Notes under the pieces: model-generated | Databases searched by the model: none | What the model was told of the DNA's origin: nothing | The model's input: the letters and a program-made list of their open reading frames with translations, nothing else | Program-made: the position numbers and the translations under genes | Source: Rheinheimera sp. | GTDB lineage: Bacteria; Pseudomonadota; Gammaproteobacteria; Enterobacterales; Alteromonadaceae | Length of the DNA stretch: 37,874 bases | Reading direction: 5' to 3' | NCBI GenBank assembly: GCA_008015325.1 | Contig: SSFI01000108.1 | Coordinates: 1-37,874 of the forward strand | Shown: positions 34,001 to 37,874 of the stretch, piece by piece | Layout of the letters: each line of letters begins with the position of its first letter | Position numbering within the stretch: position 1 is the first letter of the stretch

Positions 34001-34117
34001 GGTCCATTGCTTGATATCGTAATCATAAATGGATTGTGTGGCAGGCTCTGCTGCCAGCACTGAATGACCAGCGGACATGCAAAAAAGCAGAAGAAAACAG
34101 AATCGTTTCAGAAACAT
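31049..34117 (-). CDS. two-component-regulator-propeller sensor diguanylate cyclase (GGDEF)
   Basis: A 1022-aa membrane sensor. The signal peptide is MFLKRFCFLLLFCMSAGHSV. About 13 Reg_prop/beta-propeller repeats (about 35-600; for example VRAVTQDQQGYLWVGTLEGL) are followed by a Y_Y_Y domain (about 660-740), one membrane helix (GLWLLLGLFVLYGLFWL), a coiled coil and the GGDEF domain (DALTGLRNRRFLFEQLP onward). The active-site loop is AGEEF (889-893) rather than GGEEF, and an inhibitory-site RGSD (880-883) lies five residues before it. It likely makes cyclic-di-GMP in response to a periplasmic signal. It starts 29 bases after the pgpA stop, so it may be the last gene of the rib/nusB/thiL/pgpA transcript. 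Confidence 0.9.
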   Translation of the reverse strand: MFLKRFCFLLLFCMSAGHSVLAAEPATQSIYDYDIKQWTAVDGLSNNSVRAVTQDQQGYLWVGTLEGLNRFDGSHFESFSSINTRRQLIGNVITRLFTDSQGYIWVGTMTGLSGLNSRELKFDRYNILGEVTAIAEVGEREIWVAADNLFRVRDGQVSRVDEIKEPVSQIAVSAEHVWVSSSKYLYKLARNGQLDKISLPADLAQHPIYDLLWHDGVMYLGSEQGYYLVDAAGTIRPAQLPLEPGTPVYLLYQDSQNGSWVSSYDKLFYRHQQQDWQVISRDELGSATQFNDIYEDQQQNVWLGSFGDGLYRVSRGKIKRVIGQGQQDVMVRSVVRTADDQLLIASSQRLGVLDKAQRYTEIALHGDLPLSVVQDFEPDGDSWLLATDNGPKHLRLSDGLLSPLTEDLRGVKTKTVKKRQAGGFWLGTNDGLFVYQNQLTPFPLNHDLESSVITFVQDNPDKLLIGTTRGAYQYQQDKLLRIGLGTPLYNAFVTTMLQLPQGPLVVGTVDDGLFVRQFDGKWLQFDTASGLPFEPVVSLYQDTVSGYVWVSTLKGIFRFLPQQLTDSPSGRNLFEEVLTPYERQLGTAPGRCCNGSGASKVALWQDQLWYPTLKGLVAVPVKLKASSSQSYRPMVQQVQAHKSYSLLPEQNRLVLETNERNLSIRYTAVDFLKPMALEFRYQLIGFDQDWHLAAGRRDAIYTNLPAGRYQFRLQARNLNQSWDVAGQTELELVIPRRFDETVMYRGLWLLLGLFVLYGLFWLARRNVQLREAELTKLVKLRTQELETSNIRLNELNEQLSQLTHKDALTGLRNRRFLFEQLPKDIEHYQRNRESMLAQNKCIALMQLDLDNFKLVNDKFGNSAGDSILQQVSGLLIRETRGSDYVVRYAGEEFMLVLRDIPLDMVREFACRLNELVGSEAFVLPDGRAVSVQCSVGYAIYPLELLGGQLIGWEISLQLAELALFHVKHNGRNGVASIQFDRQVDAFEFEDSDHIEAQIEKLLADGVAWFELNSGRAQDQILR

Positions 34118-34145
34118 AGCAACCTGCGAACCGTGAAGACGGAGC

Positions 34146-34616
34146 TTACAGCGCTAACGATACACCATGCAGTAAGCAACAAGCCAGCACTCCGGCAACG
34201 ATGTCGTCGGCCATCACACCGAGGCCACCGGTGACGTGCTGGTCAAAAAATCGCACCGGCCAGGGTTTGACAATATCAAGCAGCCGGAACAGGCAAAAAC
34301 CAGCCAGTAACCAGGGCCATTCCAAAGGCAATGCCCACATGGTTAAGGCAAACCCCACCACTTCGTCAATAACGATACCACCATGATCTTCCACACCTAA
34401 ATCGCGACTGGTGATCTCACTGACATAGACACCAAGCACTGCCAGCGCGACCAGCATCAAGCCAGACCATAGCAGCGGCAACTGGGCCAGCGCAAACACC
34501 AGCGGCAACGCGGCAGCAGTGCCAAAAGTACCAGGCGCGACCGGCGCCAGGCCTGAACCAAAACCAGTCGCCAGGATGTGTTGCCAACGCCGCAGATTAA
34601 AAGGTTGTTTTTTCAT
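34146..34616 (-). CDS. pgpA: phosphatidylglycerophosphatase A
   Basis: A 156-aa membrane enzyme. It contains LATGFGSGLAPVAPGTFGT, the characteristic PgpA start, then DLGVEDHGGIVIDEVVGF with conserved acidic residues, and FRLLDIVKPWPVRFFD. It dephosphorylates phosphatidylglycerophosphate to phosphatidylglycerol. Its ATG overlaps the thiL stop by one base (TGATG), the same coupling as in E. coli. Confidence 0.95.
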   Translation of the reverse strand: MKKQPFNLRRWQHILATGFGSGLAPVAPGTFGTAAALPLVFALAQLPLLWSGLMLVALAVLGVYVSEITSRDLGVEDHGGIVIDEVVGFALTMWALPLEWPWLLAGFCLFRLLDIVKPWPVRFFDQHVTGGLGVMADDIVAGVLACCLLHGVSLAL

Positions 34617-35575
34617 CAGAAATGCTGATATCCGCTATGCTGGTAGTTAAAAGGTTGATCCAGATGACGTAGTTCCAGTTTCCCGGTGGCGCCAGTAATA
34701 CGGCCGATACAAGTCACCGGCACGCCATAAGGCGACAATAACACCTCAAGGGAACCGCGTTTATCTTCCGGCACCGTAAACAACAGCTCGTAATCCTCAC
34801 CACCGGATAAGGCAAACTGCAGCGCCTGTTGCCAGTCGCAGCTGTCTTTCAGCGCCTGCGACATCGGGATTTTTGCCACATCGACAATAGCACCGACGCC
34901 TGAGCGTTTCAGGATATGCGGCAAGTCGCCACATAAACCGTCAGAAATATCCATACAACTACTGGCGATTGTACGCAGCGCCTGCCCAATAGCCACCCGG
35001 GCTGTTGGATAATGAAAACGCTGCAGGATATGCCCACGATGTTTTTTACTGACTTCGGCTTTACCCTGCTCGACCTGCAAACCAAAAGCAGCATCGCCTA
35101 AAGTGCCGGTGACGTAGATATAATCACCGACTTTGGCGCCGGCGCGACTCAGGGTTTTACCCCGTGGTACTATGCCTTTCGCGCATAAGGTTAAAGTTAA
35201 AGGCCCACGGGTGGTATCACCGCCCACCAGCTGGCAGTTGTAGTAATCTGCGGTTTCGCTTAAGCCTTCTGCAAAGGCTTTGAGCCAGTCATCATTGACT
35301 GCTGGTAACGTCAGCCCCAGCGACAACCAGCAAGGCTCGGCTCCCATCGCCGCCAGGTCGCTGACATTGACTGCGACCAGCTTATGGCCGAGTGAGCGCG
35401 GGTCGACATTGGGAAAAAAGTGCACGCCCTGCACCATAGTGTCAGTGGTCACGACCAAATCAAAACCGTCGCGAACCTGGATCACAGCGCCATCATCGCC
35501 CACGCCAATACTGACGTCATTGCGGCGATAGCCGGAGCGGGCAAAACATTGTTCTATCAGTTCAAACTCGTGCAT
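34616..35575 (-). CDS. thiL: thiamine-monophosphate kinase
   Basis: The protein is 319 aa from ATG 35575. MHEFELIEQCF matches the start of known ThiL proteins and is followed by IGVGDDGAVI and TDTMVQGVHFFP, the ATP/Mg2+-binding motifs. SGGEDYELLFTVP near residue 260 is a further signature. It phosphorylates thiamine phosphate to thiamine diphosphate. The frame is open 40 codons further into nusB, but those residues read as a shadow. The start directly follows a terminator-like hairpin, and the only Shine-Dalgarno (GGAG) lies on the far side of it. Confidence 0.93.
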   Translation of the reverse strand: MHEFELIEQCFARSGYRRNDVSIGVGDDGAVIQVRDGFDLVVTTDTMVQGVHFFPNVDPRSLGHKLVAVNVSDLAAMGAEPCWLSLGLTLPAVNDDWLKAFAEGLSETADYYNCQLVGGDTTRGPLTLTLCAKGIVPRGKTLSRAGAKVGDYIYVTGTLGDAAFGLQVEQGKAEVSKKHRGHILQRFHYPTARVAIGQALRTIASSCMDISDGLCGDLPHILKRSGVGAIVDVAKIPMSQALKDSCDWQQALQFALSGGEDYELLFTVPEDKRGSLEVLLSPYGVPVTCIGRITGATGKLELRHLDQPFNYQHSGYQHF

Positions 35576-35602
35576 AAAAAAGCCGACTTTCGCCGGCTCT
35601 CC
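35576..35602 (-). terminator. hairpin with T-run between nusB and thiL, straddled by the thiL Shine-Dalgarno
   Basis: On the minus strand GGAG (35602-35599) is followed directly by AGCCGGC (35598-35592), a GAAA tetraloop and GTCGGCT (35587-35581), then five T residues up to the thiL ATG. The 7-bp stem contains one G-T pair. It has terminator form. Equally, folding would bring GGAG to an effective five bases from the ATG. Confidence 0.6.
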
Positions 35603-35603
35603 A

Positions 35604-36017
35604 TCAGTTTGGTCGCAGTAGCCTGACTGCTTTATCGAGGATGCCGTTGACGAATTTGTGACTGTCATCGGCGGCGAAGGCTTTGGCGAGTTCAATCGCT
35701 TCGTTGATCACCACTTTGTAGGGCACATCAGGACGGAACTTCAGTTCATAAGCCGACACCCGCAGGATGGCTTTTTCTACCAAATCAATTTCTTCAAACG
35801 GACGTTCAACAAACGGCTTTAATGCATCGTCCAGTACGTTCAGATTGACTACGACACCGCGCAGTAAATCCTGAAAAAATCCAACATCCAGATGTTTGGT
35901 ATTTTGTTCCAGCAACAGTTGTTGCTCGATATCACCAATCGGATTTTTGCTGACCTGCCAGCTATAAATCCCTTGGACAGCCAGTGAACGGGACTGACGA
36001 CGTACATTCGGTTTCAT
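35604..36017 (-). CDS. nusB: transcription antitermination factor NusB
   Basis: An all-helical 137-aa protein with RRQSRSLAVQGIYSWQ near the N-terminus, the arginine-rich boxA RNA-binding segment, and YKVVINEAIELAKAFAADDS and KFVNGILDKAVRLL at the C-terminus. NusB with NusE binds boxA in rRNA leaders. It follows ribH by nine bases and precedes thiL, the standard gammaproteobacterial order. Confidence 0.96.
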   Translation of the reverse strand: MKPNVRRQSRSLAVQGIYSWQVSKNPIGDIEQQLLLEQNTKHLDVGFFQDLLRGVVVNLNVLDDALKPFVERPFEEIDLVEKAILRVSAYELKFRPDVPYKVVINEAIELAKAFAADDSHKFVNGILDKAVRLLRPN

Positions 36018-36026
36018 GCAAAAATC

Positions 36027-36491
36027 CTAGAGTTGAGCCAGAACGTTGACCATTTCCAACGCAGAAGACGCTGCTTCTCCGCCTTTATTGCCCATTTTGG
36101 TACCGGCTCGTTCGATAGCCTGCTCGATACTTTCGACCGTCAGCACGCCAAAAGACACCGGCAAACCATATTGCATCATGACCTGCGCAATACCTTTGGT
36201 GCATTCACCGGCAACGTATTCAAAGTGTGGAGTGCCACCGCGGATCACTGCACCCAGTGCGATGATGGCATCATATTGTTTGCTGGCCGCGACTTTTTGT
36301 ACCGCCAGTGGTAATTCAAAAGCACCCGGGATCCGCACGACCGTGATATCGGCATCGTCGACATTACCGACGCGCTTTAAGGTATCTACGGCACCGTCGA
36401 GCAGACTTTCGACGATAAAGCTGTTAAAACGCGCCACGACGATGGCAAACTTTTTTCCTTTGGCGGACAAGCCAGCTTCAATCACCTGCAT
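36027..36491 (-). CDS. ribH: 6,7-dimethyl-8-ribityllumazine synthase
   Basis: A 154-aa lumazine synthase. [53 protein letters not shown] (with the catalytic His) and [16 protein letters not shown] are all diagnostic. It joins the ribitylamino-uracil and dihydroxybutanone phosphate precursors of riboflavin. AGAGGA precedes the ATG. An 87-base gap containing a terminator-like hairpin separates it from ribBA. Confidence 0.96.
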   Translation of the reverse strand: MQVIEAGLSAKGKKFAIVVARFNSFIVESLLDGAVDTLKRVGNVDDADITVVRIPGAFELPLAVQKVAASKQYDAIIALGAVIRGGTPHFEYVAGECTKGIAQVMMQYGLPVSFGVLTVESIEQAIERAGTKMGNKGGEAASSALEMVNVLAQL

Positions 36492-36521
36492 CGGAGATCC
36501 TCTTTTATGAATTACTTTGTG

Positions 36522-36557
36522 AAAAAGGCCGCATATGATAGCACAAGTCCGGCCTTT
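36522..36557 (-). terminator. terminator-like hairpin between ribBA and ribH
   Basis: On the minus strand AAAGGCCG (36557-36550) pairs perfectly with CGGCCTTT (36531-36524) across an 18-base loop, with the T-run extending to 36522 (five T). It lies 21 bases after the ribBA stop and may set a lower level for ribH-nusB-thiL. Confidence 0.6.
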
Positions 36558-36578
36558 GCCATCCTGCTTTTATGCAGC

Positions 36579-37688
36579 TTATTCTGAAACGTAATCGACT
36601 ACTTCCAGACCAAAACCGGACAAGGCGTGATAACGCTTCGGCTGACTGAGTAAGCGCATCTTTTTCACACCGAGACTGGCCAAAATCTGCGAGCCCACCC
36701 CTACATTGCGGCTGGTACCTTTCCAGGCGGCAGCTCTTGGTTTTTCGCCTCTGTCTTCAGCGGCAAAATTTTCCACAGTGCGGATTAAATCGTCAGTGGA
36801 TTCCTGTTTACCTAACAACACCAGCACACCGCCCTCTTGCTGAATGCGTTCCATCGCACATTGCAGCGAAAAACTACGATTGGCACCGCGGTTTGACAGC
36901 AGCAAATCGCTGAAAGTGTCATGTAAATGCACCCGGACCAGAGTCGGCTGCTCGGCCTCAATCTGGCCTTTGACCAAAGCGAAATGCAGCTGATTGTCGA
37001 TGGTGTCACGGAACGTCACCAGCTCAAAATCACCGGCAGCTGTGGGTAAATTGCAGCGGGCGACTTGTTCAATGGTTGTTTCGTTCAAATTGCGGTATTC
37101 GATCAAATCGGCAATAGTACCGATTTTAATGCCGTGCTTGGCGGCGAACTTCTCCAAATCCGGCCGGCGCGACATAGTACCGTCTTCGTTGAGGATTTCG
37201 ACAATCATCGCCGCCGGTTCAAGCCCGGCCAACCGGGCCAAATCGCAACCGGCTTCAGTATGACCGGCACGAACAAGGACACCACCATCCTGCGCCATCA
37301 ATGGGAAAATATGCCCAGGCTGCACAATATCCGCGGGTTTGGCATCGCGTGCCACCGCGGCTTTCACCGTACGGGCACGATCGGCTGCAGAAATACCGGT
37401 GGTGACGCCTTCGGCCGCTTCTATCGATACGGTAAAAGCAGTCGAAAACGGCGATTTGTTTTTATCAACCATCAACTGCAAGTCCAGCTGTTTACAGCGC
37501 TGACGCGTCAGCGTCAGGCAAATCAGGCCACGGCCATACGTTGCCATAAAATTCACCGCATCCGGTGTGACGTATTCGGCCGCCATCACCAAATCGCCTT
37601 CGTTTTCGCGGTCCTCGTCATCCATCAGGATGACCATTTTGCCGTTACGGATATCATCGATAATTTCGGCTGGGGTATTTAATTGCAT
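36579..37688 (-). CDS. ribBA: 3,4-dihydroxy-2-butanone-4-phosphate synthase with a degenerate GTP cyclohydrolase II domain (RibBX-type)
   Basis: A 369-aa fusion. Residues 1-200 are a complete DHBP synthase: [17 protein letters not shown], with the acidic metal-binding site, and [15 protein letters not shown] with its His and Cys. Residues about 205-369 align with GTP cyclohydrolase II, but the three zinc Cys (VHSECLTGD...RCDC in E. coli RibA) are gone; the same place reads [10 protein letters not shown] and SFSLQCAME. The arginine/nucleotide loop is also missing. It should make DHBP from ribulose-5-phosphate but not open GTP, like the RibBX variants described in Proteobacteria. A separate ribA would then be needed elsewhere. 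GAGGA precedes the ATG. Confidence 0.93.
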   Translation of the reverse strand: MQLNTPAEIIDDIRNGKMVILMDDEDRENEGDLVMAAEYVTPDAVNFMATYGRGLICLTLTRQRCKQLDLQLMVDKNKSPFSTAFTVSIEAAEGVTTGISAADRARTVKAAVARDAKPADIVQPGHIFPLMAQDGGVLVRAGHTEAGCDLARLAGLEPAAMIVEILNEDGTMSRRPDLEKFAAKHGIKIGTIADLIEYRNLNETTIEQVARCNLPTAAGDFELVTFRDTIDNQLHFALVKGQIEAEQPTLVRVHLHDTFSDLLLSNRGANRSFSLQCAMERIQQEGGVLVLLGKQESTDDLIRTVENFAAEDRGEKPRAAAWKGTSRNVGVGSQILASLGVKKMRLLSQPKRYHALSGFGLEVVDYVSE

Positions 37689-37714
37689 CTCAAATCCTCG
37701 GGTACAGGGTTTAA

Positions 37715-37734
37715 TCTTGCCGATCAGGGCAAGA
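37715..37734 (-). terminator. small hairpin between riboflavin synthase and ribBA
   Basis: On the minus strand TCTTGCC (37734-37728) pairs with GGCAAGA (37721-37715) over a 6-base loop. Only TTAAACC follows, so termination would be weak. It fills the 47-base gap. Confidence 0.35.
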
Positions 37735-37735
37735 C

Positions 37736-37874
37736 TCAGAGAAAACCGCTTTGTTGTAATAAGTTCATGGTGACAGTGGATGCAGGTGCAGTCTGCTGCC
37801 GGCCTTGCAATAAACGTTCGAGATAGCGGGCAAGCAAATCTACTTCGAGATGGACTTTGCTGCCGGCTTTAAGC
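37736..37874 (-). CDS. ribE: riboflavin synthase alpha chain, C-terminal part
   Basis: The gene runs off the right edge; 45 residues are visible, starting [20 protein letters not shown] and ending QQSGFL. The LKxGxxVNLEVDxxARYxERL pattern is the conserved end of the riboflavin synthase alpha chain second lumazine-binding domain. It dismutates two lumazines to riboflavin. Its position ahead of ribBA-ribH on the same strand supports the assignment. The symbol ribE is used as in many bacteria (E. coli calls it ribC). Confidence 0.88.
   Translation of the reverse strand, partial: LKAGSKVHLEVDLLARYLERLLQGRQQTAPASTVTMNLLQQSGFL

Noticed and set aside
36492-37735. FMN riboswitch or TPP riboswitch linked to rib or thi genes
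   Set aside because: None of the intergenic gaps before ribBA, ribH, thiL or thiI is long enough or carries the conserved cores. Any FMN element would lie upstream of the operon, outside the window.
1-37874. CRISPR array, tRNA or rRNA genes, insertion sequences, prophage or attachment sites
   Set aside because: No evenly spaced direct repeats with unique spacers, no cloverleaf or rRNA stretches, and no transposase or integrase frames were seen. The only tandem repeat is the 15-bp unit at cobO/btuF.

Overview
The window looks like chromosomal core DNA of a flagellated, Gram-negative gammaproteobacterium. The best match is an Alteromonadales/Chromatiales-type lineage such as the Rheinheimera group, inferred from gene families and order rather than from a marker gene. 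The evidence is a Na+-type PomA/PomB stator, a TonB-dependent BtuB, gammaproteobacterial families (YggN/DUF2884, DUF2982-like, YajQ) and a gene order matching the E. coli ribD-ribH-nusB-thiL-pgpA-dxs-ispA-xseB-thiI-panE-yajQ block. Base composition looks even. I see no tRNA, rRNA, insertion sequence, prophage or CRISPR array.

Layout. Positions 1-6.7 kb (+): the tail of an unknown gene, a DUF885 lipoprotein metallopeptidase, two Mg2+ transporters of different families (CorA-like and MgtE), then RimK and an aspartoacylase-family hydrolase that overlap by one base. 6.7-10.5 kb (-): a YggN-like periplasmic protein, a large FapA/DUF342 protein, a 124-aa unknown, a DUF2982-like membrane protein, and a 33-aa Cys-x2-Cys membrane microprotein whose stop overlaps the next start. 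10.6-14.8 kb (+): an RND efflux adaptor and pump. 15.0-18.2 kb (+): a tightly overlapping btuD-btuC-cobO-btuF vitamin B12 operon. 18.3-20.4 kb: a PH-domain protein and an FAD oxidoreductase (-), and msrA (+). 20.45-22.55 kb (-): btuB behind a clear cobalamin riboswitch with a good promoter. 22.6-24.5 kb: yajQ (-), divergent from vanZ-like and panE-like genes (+). 24.5-27.8 kb (-): thiI and pomAB. 27.96-31 kb (+): xseB-ispA-dxs. 31-37.9 kb (-): riboflavin synthase (partial), ribBA (RibBX type), ribH, nusB, thiL, pgpA and a 1022-aa propeller/GGDEF sensor.

How the genes work together. BtuB takes cobalamin across the outer membrane, BtuF/BtuC/BtuD take it across the inner membrane, and CobO adenosylates it. 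Dxs makes DXP for isoprenoids (with IspA) and for the thiazole of thiamine, to which ThiI and ThiL also contribute. The rib genes make flavins. PomAB drives the flagellum. The GGDEF protein, YajQ and possibly FapA point to cyclic-di-GMP or motility control in the same neighbourhood.

No wholly new multi-gene system is evident. The most unusual signals are small: the microprotein upstream of the DUF2982-like gene, competing hairpins over the mgtE ribosome-binding site, a terminator hairpin placed between the Shine-Dalgarno and start codon of thiL, and a 15-bp tandem repeat that supplies four in-frame GTG codons at the cobO/btuF junction.
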